The notes beneath the pieces were generated by a model that was not told the origin of the DNA, searched no databases, and saw nothing but the letters and a program-made list of their open reading frames with translations. Positions 44,100-52,797 of a stretch of DNA of 64,000 nucleotides are shown here, piece after piece; the first letter of the stretch is position 1; each line of letters opens with the position of its first letter. The translations under genes were made by a program, and so were the position numbers. Source of the DNA: an uncultured Kordia sp. (GTDB lineage Bacteria > Bacteroidota > Bacteroidia > Flavobacteriales > Flavobacteriaceae); contig NZ_CANLEA010000020.1 of NCBI RefSeq assembly GCF_947489565.1, positions 36,946 through 100,945 of the forward strand. The letters are read 5' to 3'.

Positions 44100-45200
44100 C
44101 TAATGTACATATTTCTCAATTAGCTCACGCGTTTTACGGATGTAAAATAACGAATCTACATTTTTCCCATAATCTTCGTACGTGTAATTCGGAATTGTTT
44201 TAGGAACGGCAGGTTCAATTTGTGTGCCTTCATGCCATTCATTAAACGATGTTATGGAAATATAATTAGGATTCAATTTGGCAGCACTTTCAAACATGTG
44301 TTCATAATAGCTACCTTGTTCGCGACTTTTGGTATTGTTTGCATTCCACGGGCGAATACGTGTGTCGATATATCCTGGACCAACCGAAGGAATAAATAGT
44401 AACTTATTTTTTTGTGCGAAATCGGCAAGTTGTTTCCAGTTTTTTGGTGTACTTCCGTAGACAAAACCTGTGCTGGCAAAATACGTGTAGAATCCGTCAA
44501 AACCACCAGTTGTAAAAAAATCACCTTCATTTTCATGTACCCACAAACCTATAAATGTTGCATCTAATTCCGTGTTTCGAATGCTTAGTTCACCATTCGG
44601 TTTCAACAGTTTTGCCCATTCTGAAGCATCTAATTTGTATGAATCGTACATATAATACAAAGGTTTCCCATTTGTTTTGTAGACTGCGGAATGCTTTCCA
44701 TATTGTTCATGAATGTAATGTAATTGTGCTTTGAGTTCGGCTACAGATTTGTAAAAAGGTTCAATATGAAAGGCGAGTTGAATTCCGTATTTCGCTGCAA
44801 TATCTAAATAGGTCGGAATCGATTTGTCTTCAAAACCATTTTTTCCCCACCACGACATCACACAAACGCCAATTCCTGCTTGCTGCATAAGTTTAAAATG
44901 TTCATTGATCACTTTTGGATCGTTAGAACTGTAATTTCCCAAGGCTGGATAATAGTTTGCACCAATATCATTGCCACCTTTAAAACTTCCTGCGTTGTTC
45001 CAAGTCGTATCTGACCAATGTGGTAAAATTTCATGATTCCAATGCAAATACTTTCCATCATATTCGGGCGAACCATACCAATTGTAATAAAACGTGTGGA
45101 TTTTTTTAGAAACGCTGACTTTCTTTTCTAATTTTTCTTTGCAGGAAAAAGTCAAAATGAGCAAAAAACTTAGGATATAAAGTTGGTGGTTGGTTTTCAT
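44100..45200 (-). CDS. glycoside hydrolase family 99-like lipoprotein
   Basis: 366 residues. Lipoprotein signal (LLILTFSC, Cys about 20). The GH99 (endo-alpha-1,2-mannosidase) barrel is recognised by FYYNWYGSPEYDGKYLHWNHEILPHW, GIGVCVMSWWG, AFHIEPFYK (about 145), PLYYMYDSY, and near the end ISITSFNEWHEGTQIEPA (about 315-330) with the catalytic Glu pair. Retaining enzymes of this family cut mannose-containing glycans through an epoxide. It is probably anchored at the outer membrane. The gene ends 23 bases before hutG, possibly by chance. A -7 element is at 45224. Confidence 0.8.
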   Translation of the reverse strand: MKTNHQLYILSFLLILTFSCKEKLEKKVSVSKKIHTFYYNWYGSPEYDGKYLHWNHEILPHWSDTTWNNAGSFKGGNDIGANYYPALGNYSSNDPKVINEHFKLMQQAGIGVCVMSWWGKNGFEDKSIPTYLDIAAKYGIQLAFHIEPFYKSVAELKAQLHYIHEQYGKHSAVYKTNGKPLYYMYDSYKLDASEWAKLLKPNGELSIRNTELDATFIGLWVHENEGDFFTTGGFDGFYTYFASTGFVYGSTPKNWKQLADFAQKNKLLFIPSVGPGYIDTRIRPWNANNTKSREQGSYYEHMFESAAKLNPNYISITSFNEWHEGTQIEPAVPKTIPNYTYEDYGKNVDSLFYIRKTRELIEKYVH

Positions 45201-45223
45201 GAATCTTTGAAACGTGTTGTGTT

Positions 45224-45231
45224 CAAATATA
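45224..45231 (-). promoter_or_regulatory. -7 element of the GH99 gene
   Basis: Reads TATATTTG on the minus strand (exact TAnnTTTG), 24 bases before the ATG; no clear -33 TTG. Confidence 0.35.
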
Positions 45232-45255
45232 AGGTTTATTAAGAGAAACTATTCT

Positions 45256-48200
45256 CTAGGGAAATGGAATTAATGCTTTTAAATTATATTTTTCAGATAA
45301 TTCTTTGAACCAATTTTTGACATCAAAATCAACTTCTAATTGAATACCTAAAAGACTAATGAGCGGAATTCCAAGTTTCAGCTTTACATCTGTATGATCA
45401 CTTTTTTGTAAATCTTGGTAAATACTTTTGAATTGTTCTTCAATTTGTGCTTCAAAACCACTGAAAATGCTTGCTAATTTGGTTGTAATTTCAGAAGAAA
45501 TTTCCAATTGTTGTTCTTGATTGAGTTGAAAAATAGCTTTATGTAATTCTCCTTCCATATTGGGCTTACCTAATTTTTGATATAAGAATTCCGTATTAAT
45601 ATTTAATTTTTTAGTAATGATTTCTAGTTTTTCTATTATTTGATTCATTATGGCAGGAGAAATTTTCTCAACTTCTTTAATTGAAGAGATGCCGTCTAAT
45701 AATTGACTTATCGTATATTCTTTTTTTGGATTATATGTTTTGAAAACGGATTCACCATCTTTTTCACGTTCTAATAATTCTTTATAATCAGCAAATCTTC
45801 TATCATTTGGTAATGGTATTTTCATTTCAGGAAAATTGCTTAATTTTTTATTGAACGAATCTATTACATATCTAATGATGGACATAAATTCGCGTTTTTG
45901 AGATTCCCCACTTACTATAATTCGTAAACTATTGCCATAAGTACTGATTAAGGCTTTACACTCTTCATGTTTAAGTACACAGCCAGTTCGCCAATTTGCA
46001 ACCATAATTTCATGCGTTTCTACCATGATGTAGGGAATAATAGCTTTTGGTAAATATGCATATTCATACACAAATTGAATTGTATTTTCTTCATCACGTA
46101 TGGGAACAGTCAATGCTTTTGGTTCTTTTGTATCAAGCAAATCAGGAAGAATAAAATGACATTCATCACGTAATATAAAGCTTAGCTTAAATTGTTGTAA
46201 AATATCAACCAAAAAACGCCTTTCATTATTAGAATAGTCGATTTTTTTATAAGATGAAGGACGATATACAGTTTCTTTGTCTTCTTCTTCATTTATTATA
46301 AATTCTAACTTATCCATGGCTATCTTTCCATTTTGCTCACTAGCAAATTTAGACGTAACAATTTGATAGATGCCGTAAGTAATCCAATAAGGGTCTAATA
46401 CATAATACTCTGCTAGTTTGATATCTTCAAAGTGCAATACGATTCCTAAATCGTTTAAAAATCGGATAGCACTTTGTCGTTCTGATTTTTTTGTCAAACC
46501 ATGTTTTTGACAGATTTCTATAAAACGAGTTTCATTAAGTTTGTCATTTTGTTTGGTTTCTTCTTGTAATTGTTCTTTAATCGGAATCCAACGTTCATCA
46601 ATTTCGGTATTAAATAATTCAGATTGTGGAATGAGTTCAGCTAGTTTATCTTTTAATTCTTCAATTCCTTTATTGGTTTTACTGGAGGTTTTGATAAAGT
46701 GTTTAATTTGTGGAAATTCTTGCTGTAAATCATATTCATTTTCAAAACCAAATCCAGGATTTATATCAATTTTGTTACTAACAATTATGATTGAAGAATT
46801 ACCACCAGTAGTTTTGATCTTATTGATCCATTGGCGAATTTGTTCAGAAGAATTGGTGTCTTTTCGAGATTCTAGAACCAGTACATAAACACAGCATTTT
46901 GTTAAGAAAAATTGATGTGTAGCGTTCATAATCTCTTGACCGCCAAAATCCCAAAAAAGCCCAGTTAATTTATGTAAAACTGTTTGTTTTTTAAAAGTTT
47001 CTAGTGTTCCAAATCTTAAACTTTCAATATTAATACCATCGGTTTGGACTTCTTTTTCATCAAATGTATTGTCTTTTAGTCTGCGCAAAAGAGATGTTTT
47101 CCCTGCTTCGGGATCACCTAGCAAAATAACTTTTATTTCATTAAGCTTTACTTTATTTGCTTCATACCAATCTAAAGTTGCTTGACTTCCTTGTTCTAAT
47201 ATTTCTAGTGGAGGTGATTGGATTGGATTTCCCCGAAATAGTAATATGTTTAATTCATTGCTATTAAGTGATTTGTTAATAATTTTGTTATTGTTGAATT
47301 GTTTGAAAATAGCTGAAGGAACATTTTTAATTTTGTTATTTATTAGACTTAAATATTTTAATTTTTTAAGATTTTCTAAAACTTTTATATCAGTTATATC
47401 ATTATTACTTAAGATTAAAATCTCTAATTTATGAAGGTGTTCTAAAAAATTAATGTTATCAATACTACAGTTACCAATAAACAATCTCTTAAGATAATTC
47501 ATTTTCCGTAATTTGTTAAAATCAAAATTACGATTACCATTTAAGTTAAGATTTTCTAATTTTTCTATTTTTTGAAGGAAATTGAAATTATCTAATTTAG
47601 TATGTCTAATTATTAGAGTTTTTAATTTTTTAAGACTACAAATTTTATCTGTATTTATTAGTTTGTTTTTTGATAAGTTTAAAAATGTAACTTTTGTTAA
47701 ATTAGTTAGAAATTCACAGTTTGTTATATTACATTTTGAAAGAGATAAATATTCTAGTTTAATAAGATTTTTTAGATGGTTAGTATTAACATTATTATAA
47801 TCAATATTTAAAAATTTTAAATTTGATAATATTTGTAAGTATTGATTATTATTAAATGGATTAAAACCTGCATTCAAATGTTCTAGATGTACTAAGTTTT
47901 TTAAAGCTTCTGCCTCAACAATTTCACATCTTGCTATATCCAGAAATTTTAGCTTTACTAGATATTTTAGGATTTTTATGTCTCGTATTGAATTTTCTGA
48001 AAGGACCAATTTTTCAAGATTCTTAAGATTTGAAAATTCTTTAGGAAGGAAATTTATGTCATTAATGGATCCTTTATTTACACTGTGACTATTTAAGTTT
48101 GTCGATTCTTTCCAAACTCCACTTAAAATAAGGGTTTTTAAGTGAATGCATTTAAATAATTCAGTAACCCTTAATAAACTCTTTAATCCACAATTCCCCA

Positions 48201-48279
48201 AATCTAAATATGGATTCTTTGTTTCTAAATTCTCTCTAATAAGTTTTCGTGCGTAGTTAATGTCGTGTACTTCTTCCAT
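45256..48279 (-). CDS. bacterial Roco protein: LRR, Roc GTPase, COR
   Basis: 1007 residues. Residues about 15-345 are some 14 leucine-rich repeats of 20-23 residues (for example LEHLHKLEILILSNNDITDI). The Roc GTPase follows at about 378-545: P-loop VILLGDPEAGKTSLLRRL, switch II DFGGQE, VSNKIDIN for guanine binding. The COR dimerisation domain spans about 555-800 (YYVLDPYWITYGIYQIVTSK; LSFILRDECHFILPDLL). The last 200 residues contain helices with no known domain and a hydrophobic LGIPLISLLGIQLEV stretch. Bacterial Roco proteins are relatives of human LRRK2 with nucleotide-dependent monomer-dimer cycles; their physiological role is unknown. It is cytoplasmic and transcribed alone. Confidence 0.88.
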   Translation of the reverse strand: MEEVHDINYARKLIRENLETKNPYLDLGNCGLKSLLRVTELFKCIHLKTLILSGVWKESTNLNSHSVNKGSINDINFLPKEFSNLKNLEKLVLSENSIRDIKILKYLVKLKFLDIARCEIVEAEALKNLVHLEHLNAGFNPFNNNQYLQILSNLKFLNIDYNNVNTNHLKNLIKLEYLSLSKCNITNCEFLTNLTKVTFLNLSKNKLINTDKICSLKKLKTLIIRHTKLDNFNFLQKIEKLENLNLNGNRNFDFNKLRKMNYLKRLFIGNCSIDNINFLEHLHKLEILILSNNDITDIKVLENLKKLKYLSLINNKIKNVPSAIFKQFNNNKIINKSLNSNELNILLFRGNPIQSPPLEILEQGSQATLDWYEANKVKLNEIKVILLGDPEAGKTSLLRRLKDNTFDEKEVQTDGINIESLRFGTLETFKKQTVLHKLTGLFWDFGGQEIMNATHQFFLTKCCVYVLVLESRKDTNSSEQIRQWINKIKTTGGNSSIIIVSNKIDINPGFGFENEYDLQQEFPQIKHFIKTSSKTNKGIEELKDKLAELIPQSELFNTEIDERWIPIKEQLQEETKQNDKLNETRFIEICQKHGLTKKSERQSAIRFLNDLGIVLHFEDIKLAEYYVLDPYWITYGIYQIVTSKFASEQNGKIAMDKLEFIINEEEDKETVYRPSSYKKIDYSNNERRFLVDILQQFKLSFILRDECHFILPDLLDTKEPKALTVPIRDEENTIQFVYEYAYLPKAIIPYIMVETHEIMVANWRTGCVLKHEECKALISTYGNSLRIIVSGESQKREFMSIIRYVIDSFNKKLSNFPEMKIPLPNDRRFADYKELLEREKDGESVFKTYNPKKEYTISQLLDGISSIKEVEKISPAIMNQIIEKLEIITKKLNINTEFLYQKLGKPNMEGELHKAIFQLNQEQQLEISSEITTKLASIFSGFEAQIEEQFKSIYQDLQKSDHTDVKLKLGIPLISLLGIQLEVDFDVKNWFKELSEKYNLKALIPFP

Positions 48280-48394
48280 GAATTAGTTTGTTGAGTCAGC
48301 ATATTAGTAACTAGAATTCAATAAAGTTACATTTTTCTTACGATTTTAAGTAAGTGTAATTGGTCAAAAAATATAAAAGGAGAAAAGTATAATG

Positions 48395-48496
48395 AGATTC
48401 CGCATCAAGTGTGCGGAATGACAGAATCGAAGAATTCTAATACTCTAAGAGAAAAGGAAATTTAACAAGTCTAAAAGCAAAGCGATTCTAAGAAGT
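48395..48496. repeat. dispersed repeats between the Roco and transglutaminase-like genes
   Basis: GAGATTCCGCATCAAGTGTGCGGAATGACA (about 48397-48425) is a hairpin repeat of a type common in Bacteroidota intergenic DNA. It is followed by TCTAA-type polar repeats that abut the stop of the transglutaminase-like gene. Confidence 0.6.
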
Positions 48497-49057
48497 CTAA
48501 CCAGCTAGCGCAGCAATACATTCCTCACGAATCTTCCAGATTTCTTCAAAAGAATAGGAGAGTTGCTCGTCTACAATCCATTGTTTGAGATAGTTTTGAT
48601 GAAAATCTACTTTATAATTGGCAATTTGATATGGAAGAATTTCTTGTTCTATAAGTAAACTGTCTTCAAAAGAAGTATCATTTTCGGTAGTTCGGGTGAT
48701 ATCTACCAAGTTTCCGTTGATTTTTAAGTACGTGTGTGCTTCTGGAATATAATTCAGTTGGTACGTATTTAAAACACTTCCGACACCTTTGGTATTGGCT
48801 TCGTTCATCTGGTAGATTCCGATGAATAATTGCACAGTTTCTTCCTGATTTTCTATAGCGAGTTGCTTTAAGAAAGCGTGTTTGGTAGCGCAAGTTCCTT
48901 TCTGTTCGGGAATGATCAATCGATAATCACTACGATCTGAGGTTCTTCCGTATGGCAATTGATTCACGTATGCAATCGCACTTTTGAAATCAGAGATGCC
49001 GTTTTCAATCATCAAGCTGGACAAGGAACCGTTCTGCGGAAGCGAGAAATTAAGCAT
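48497..49057 (-). CDS. transglutaminase-like cysteine protein
   Basis: 186 residues. The catalytic triad of the transglutaminase/protease-like fold can be read: Cys in KGTCATKHAFLKQLA (about 56), His in PEAHTYLKING (about 108), Asp in LVDITRTT (about 118). FIGIYQMNE and the spacing fit a compact single-domain form. There is no signal peptide, so it is cytoplasmic. Its role (amide hydrolysis, crosslinking) is unknown. It stands between the Roco gene and hutI, all on the minus strand but separated by more than 200 and 400 bases of repeats. Confidence 0.6.
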   Translation of the reverse strand: MLNFSLPQNGSLSSLMIENGISDFKSAIAYVNQLPYGRTSDRSDYRLIIPEQKGTCATKHAFLKQLAIENQEETVQLFIGIYQMNEANTKGVGSVLNTYQLNYIPEAHTYLKINGNLVDITRTTENDTSFEDSLLIEQEILPYQIANYKVDFHQNYLKQWIVDEQLSYSFEEIWKIREECIAALAG

Positions 49058-49470
49058 AGAGATGCGTTTTTGTAAAGATATAGTATTTTCAATTTATAGA
49101 TTTCTATAATATAATGATATACCAAACGTCAGCTCGAGTGATTTTCATAGAAAATTGTATCGAGAGCAGTTTTGATTTTCCAAGTAGTTCTCGATAGCTA
49201 CGCTAGGTATTTTCAATCAAAATATATTTTTCTCAACGAGGAACAGACTGCCACGTCGCAAACTCCTCGCAGTGACGTACTATGAGAAGTCTACACTTCG
49301 AATCCGTTCAGTGTGATACAGTCTAAAAACTACAATTCGTCACTACGAACGATAGCGAAGTAATCTGTTTACTATATTACGTTATTGTTCTTTGGAGAAA
49401 CAGATTGCTACGTCATGCTGCCTCGCAAAGACGTTTCTAATAAATCTAAAAATCCAAGAGCGAAGCAAGT
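49058..49470. other. 413-bp repeat-rich intergenic region
   Basis: It contains TCGAGTGATTTTCATAGAAAATTGTATCGAGA (49133-49165), a copy of the core of the tandem array at 63440-64000 in opposite orientation, GTAGTTCTCGATAGC, two words of the GTCATTGCGAGGAACGAAGCAATCTG repeat type (around 49232-49275 and 49340-49372), an AGAAACAGATTGCTACGTC copy, and AATCCAAGAGCGAAGCAAGTC directly after the hutI stop. No gene is supported. Confidence 0.65.
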
Positions 49471-50706
49471 CTAAATAACTTTTCCATTGATTAAAACCTG
49501 TTCAATATTGTTGTCACCAAACGCATACGGCAATACATGAAACGACGGAATTTCTTTGGTTATGATAATGTTGGCAGCTTTTCCTTTGGTAATGCTTCCG
49601 TGAGTTTCAGAAAGTCTCATAGCGTACGCACCGTTAATAGTTGCAGCATTGATTGCTTCTTCAGGCGTCATTTTCATTTTGATACACGCTGTACTTACTA
49701 CAAAATTCATATTTCCAGAAGGCGTTGAACCAGGATTGTAATCGGTAGCCAATGCAACAGGTAAACCTGCGTCCATCAATTTACGAGCTGGCGTATACGG
49801 AATGCTTAAGAAATACGAACACGAAGGCAAGGCAACGGGCATGGTATTGCTTCCTTGCAAAGCAGTAATATCATCATCATTGAGTTCTTCTAAATGATCT
49901 ACCGAAAGTGCATTGTACTGTACACCTAAAGCCACGCCACCAAATGCATTGAATTGATTTACGTGAATTTTTGGTGTTAAGTTGTATTGTTGCGCAGCTT
50001 TGAGCAAACGTTCTGTGTCTTCTAAGGTAAAATATCCTTTTTCGCAGAAAATATCTACGTATTCCGCTAAGTTTTGTTCCGCAACTTTTGGCAACATTTC
50101 ATTAATGACCAAATCCATATAGCCATCTTGATTTCCTTTGTAATTTGCAGGAACCGCATGTGCGCCCAAAAATGTGGTTTTGATAGGAAAGTTGTAAGCT
50201 TCTTTCAACCGTTTTGCGACACGCAACATTTTGAGTTCGGCTTCTACGGTGAGTCCATAACCCGATTTTATTTCAATGGCGCCAGTTCCCATCTGCATAA
50301 CTTCTTCCAAACGTTTTGCCGATTGTGCAAAGAGTTCATCTTCAGAAGTTTCTTGTAGTTTTTTGGCTGAATTTAAAATACCACCACCGCGATTGGCAAT
50401 TTCTTCATAGCTTAAACCATTGATACGATCAACAAATTCTTGCGCTCGGTTTCCAGCATAAACTAAATGCGTATGACTATCGCACCAAGTTGGTAATACC
50501 ACTTTATCTGTACAGTCAATGATAGTATCTGCGGAAGCGATTTCAATAGTTGCCATCAAACCAAAATCGGAAATGACATCATCAACAATATAGAGATATG
50601 CGTTTTCTAATATAGGAAGCGTTTTCATATCGGCTCCAGCAATTTTAGAAACATTTGTTTCTCGAACTTGGAGTAATTCTTTGATGTTGATGAGTAAGGT
50701 TGTCAT
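49471..50706 (-). CDS. hutI: imidazolonepropionase
   Basis: 411 residues, full length. It hydrolyses 4-imidazolone-5-propionate to N-formimidoyl-L-glutamate in histidine breakdown. Amidohydrolase motifs: LPTWCDSHTHLVYAGNRAQEF (metal His-x-His, about 77-79), GAIEIKSGYGLT, FLGAHAVP (His about 186), IHVNQFNAFGG (His about 248), and ALATDYNPGSTPSGNM (Asp about 325). The product is the substrate of the HutG-like enzyme at 43060; hutH and hutU are not in the window. A -7 element is 19 bases upstream. Confidence 0.92.
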   Translation of the reverse strand: MTTLLINIKELLQVRETNVSKIAGADMKTLPILENAYLYIVDDVISDFGLMATIEIASADTIIDCTDKVVLPTWCDSHTHLVYAGNRAQEFVDRINGLSYEEIANRGGGILNSAKKLQETSEDELFAQSAKRLEEVMQMGTGAIEIKSGYGLTVEAELKMLRVAKRLKEAYNFPIKTTFLGAHAVPANYKGNQDGYMDLVINEMLPKVAEQNLAEYVDIFCEKGYFTLEDTERLLKAAQQYNLTPKIHVNQFNAFGGVALGVQYNALSVDHLEELNDDDITALQGSNTMPVALPSCSYFLSIPYTPARKLMDAGLPVALATDYNPGSTPSGNMNFVVSTACIKMKMTPEEAINAATINGAYAMRLSETHGSITKGKAANIIITKEIPSFHVLPYAFGDNNIEQVLINGKVI

Positions 50707-50724
50707 GTGCTAAAATTATACTTA

Positions 50725-50732
50725 CAAATGTA
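50725..50732 (-). promoter_or_regulatory. -7 element of hutI
   Basis: Reads TACATTTG on the minus strand, an exact TAnnTTTG, 19 bases before the ATG. Confidence 0.35.
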
Positions 50733-50780
50733 GAAGCAAAGCGAATAAATCCCTAATTTTAACAACATAAATTATCAATC

Positions 50781-51473
50781 ATGCAAACTATTGGACTTAT
50801 TGGCGGAATTACACCGCAATCGACGATACTATATTATCAAATTTTAAACGATTTAGCCGAAAAACATTCAGGAACTTCACATTCTGCAAAATGTATTATC
50901 AGTTCGGTTGATTTTGGAGAAATAAAAGCGTTACAGCACGATGGACGTTGGGATATTCTGAATGATATCATGTCTGAAGCTGGAAAAAATCTAGAAAAAG
51001 CAGGTGCAAGCTTGATTCTCATTACAGCAAATACCATGCATTTAACGATTGATGCTGTACGTAAAAGTGTGTCGGTTCCTGTAATTCATATTGCCGAAGC
51101 AACTTCTGAAAAAATTATAGCAAAAAACTTAAAAAAAGTGGCGCTTTTAGGTACAAAATACACGATGGAAATGGATTTCTATAAAGATGTATTGACGTCA
51201 TTTGGTATTGATTTTGTGATTCCGAATGCAGAAGAACGTCAAGAAATTAATCGTGTGATTTATGAGGAATTACCGAAAGGAGAACTGAAAGAAAGTTCAA
51301 GAGCAGCATATGTAACTATTATTGAGCGTCTCAAAAATGAAGAAGGAGCAGAAGGTGTGATTTTGGGTTGTACAGAAATTCCATTATTGATCAAACAGAA
51401 AGATGTTTCCATTCCTGTGTTTGATACCACAAAGATTCATGCTACCAAAGCAATGGACTTGGCATTGAGTTAA
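50781..51473 (+). CDS. aspartate/glutamate racemase family protein
   Basis: 230 residues. The two catalytic cysteines region: the first half has LIGGITPQSTILYYQ and ITANTMHLTIDAV, where the usual first Cys (N-T-x-H context) is replaced: the motif reads NTMH, typical of the amino-acid racemase/YgeA-like group in which the first Cys is Thr or absent; the second is present in VILGCTEIPLLI (about 193). So racemase activity may be altered. Members convert L- and D-Asp/Glu or act on hydantoins. It is divergent from hutI and ends before a strong terminator. Confidence 0.75.
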   Translation: MQTIGLIGGITPQSTILYYQILNDLAEKHSGTSHSAKCIISSVDFGEIKALQHDGRWDILNDIMSEAGKNLEKAGASLILITANTMHLTIDAVRKSVSVPVIHIAEATSEKIIAKNLKKVALLGTKYTMEMDFYKDVLTSFGIDFVIPNAEERQEINRVIYEELPKGELKESSRAAYVTIIERLKNEEGAEGVILGCTEIPLLIKQKDVSIPVFDTTKIHATKAMDLALS

Positions 51474-51557
51474 TTGTTGAGGCGATTTTTATAAATAGAA
51501 AATAGTTGTTACTTTTATAGAAAATTATATGATTACTGGCATAATTATGTAATATAT

Positions 51558-51587
51558 AAAAGCTCCAAATGTACATTTGGAGCTTTT
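51558..51587. terminator. bidirectional terminator
   Basis: Perfect 30-bp palindrome with arms AAAAGCTCCAAATGT and ACATTTGGAGCTTTT, between the convergent racemase and T9SS protein genes. Confidence 0.8.
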
Positions 51588-51610
51588 TAATTGGAGCGCA
51601 TTCTTGATAG

Positions 51611-52711
51611 TTATTGGCGAATCATTTTGTGAATGCTGATTTTATCGCCTGATTGAATTTTTACAAAGTAAATTCCCTGTGTAATGTTTTGAATGTCTAA
51701 TTGATTGTTGATAATATTAGCACTAGTCAACACCGTTTTTCCAGTCATATCTACAATCGTAGCGGTATCTAATGGTTGATTGTTTTTGGTGTCAAAATGC
51801 AATACGTTTCCTTTTACAGGATTTGGATATACCGTAATGTTTTTGGCTGCAAATTTGGAAACACTTAAGGTATAATAATCTTCTCCTAAATTTCCTTCAC
51901 AAATATCTAAAAATGAGGTGATTTCGAATTCTACCCATGGAGAATGCTGATCGGTATAAAACAGTCTTACAGCGAGTTGATTTGCTTCCACATACGTAGT
52001 ATTTTGTCCTAAATGTCCAAGACGATCAATTAAGACATCGTTGTGAAATAATCCCATAGCATCATTTCCGTCAAAATTTGTGATGACATCGTTCGTATCC
52101 ATGACTAAGAAATCTTGAGGCACACAAGGTGTTGCTTGTGAATGTAGAATTCTAATTTTATCGAAGTGATTTAGAAATGTATTTGGAGGAAATGTATAGG
52201 TAATATCCCAAGTTGAGTTTCCATCATAGCTTAGTTTTAGTGTATACTCAGACATATCTACGATTTCACCAGTAGTATTCAAAACTTCAACGCCTTTATA
52301 GTCATTGTCTCCATTCATTACTCTTGAAATAAATACGGCATCAGGATCGTAAATAGTTCCCGGTGTAGGAGATACAAAAGAAGTATAGTCACTAAATGCA
52401 GATTCATTTCCAGAAGTATCACGAGCTAATATTCTAAACGAATATATTTCTTCATACACAATAGGACCTAGATGGTTTATGTTTACAAAATTTGTGTCAT
52501 TTGGAAGATGAGTTACGGTCAATCTAAATGCATCATTTACATAAATATCGTATTCCATGACTTCGACATTGTCTGTAGAACTATCCCAATACAAATAATC
52601 TATAACATGGTCAATTATTAAATTGTCTGGAACTGTTGGCGCTTCTGTATCTTGTGAAAAAGAAGTATAGATACTAAAAAGTAAGAGTAGTGTTAGTGTA
52701 ATTTTTTTCAT
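51611..52711 (-). CDS. secreted Fn3/lamin-tail protein with T9SS sorting domain (array member 1)
   Basis: 366 residues. Signal peptide 1-19 (LTLLLLFSIYTSFSQ). Fn3-like domain about 22-112 (APTVPDNLIIDHVIDYLYWD, VMEYDIYVND, SFRILARDTSGN). Lamin-tail-like domain about 128-285 (VFISRVMNGDNDYKGVEVLN, IVDMSEYTLKLSYDGN, NFDGNDAMGLFHNDVLIDRLG). Type A sorting domain at the C-terminus (VYPNPVKGNVL, GKTVLTSA, GIYFVKIQSG). It has the same plan as the next two genes. Its sorting domain differs from theirs in wording, so it is the most diverged of the tandem set. The function is probably adhesion or surface structure. Confidence 0.78.
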   Translation of the reverse strand: MKKITLTLLLLFSIYTSFSQDTEAPTVPDNLIIDHVIDYLYWDSSTDNVEVMEYDIYVNDAFRLTVTHLPNDTNFVNINHLGPIVYEEIYSFRILARDTSGNESAFSDYTSFVSPTPGTIYDPDAVFISRVMNGDNDYKGVEVLNTTGEIVDMSEYTLKLSYDGNSTWDITYTFPPNTFLNHFDKIRILHSQATPCVPQDFLVMDTNDVITNFDGNDAMGLFHNDVLIDRLGHLGQNTTYVEANQLAVRLFYTDQHSPWVEFEITSFLDICEGNLGEDYYTLSVSKFAAKNITVYPNPVKGNVLHFDTKNNQPLDTATIVDMTGKTVLTSANIINNQLDIQNITQGIYFVKIQSGDKISIHKMIRQ

Positions 52712-52740
52712 AGCTGGTTTTAATTTGATATAAAGCTATA

Positions 52741-52782
52741 AAAAAAAGCGATACTATTTGTGTGAATAATACCGCTTTTTTT
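52741..52782 (-). terminator. terminator between array members
   Basis: AAAAAAAGCGATACTATT and AATAATACCGCTTTTTTT around TGTGTG; nearly the same as 53942-53983. Confidence 0.65.
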
Positions 52783-52797
52783 AGAATTTATTTTTTC

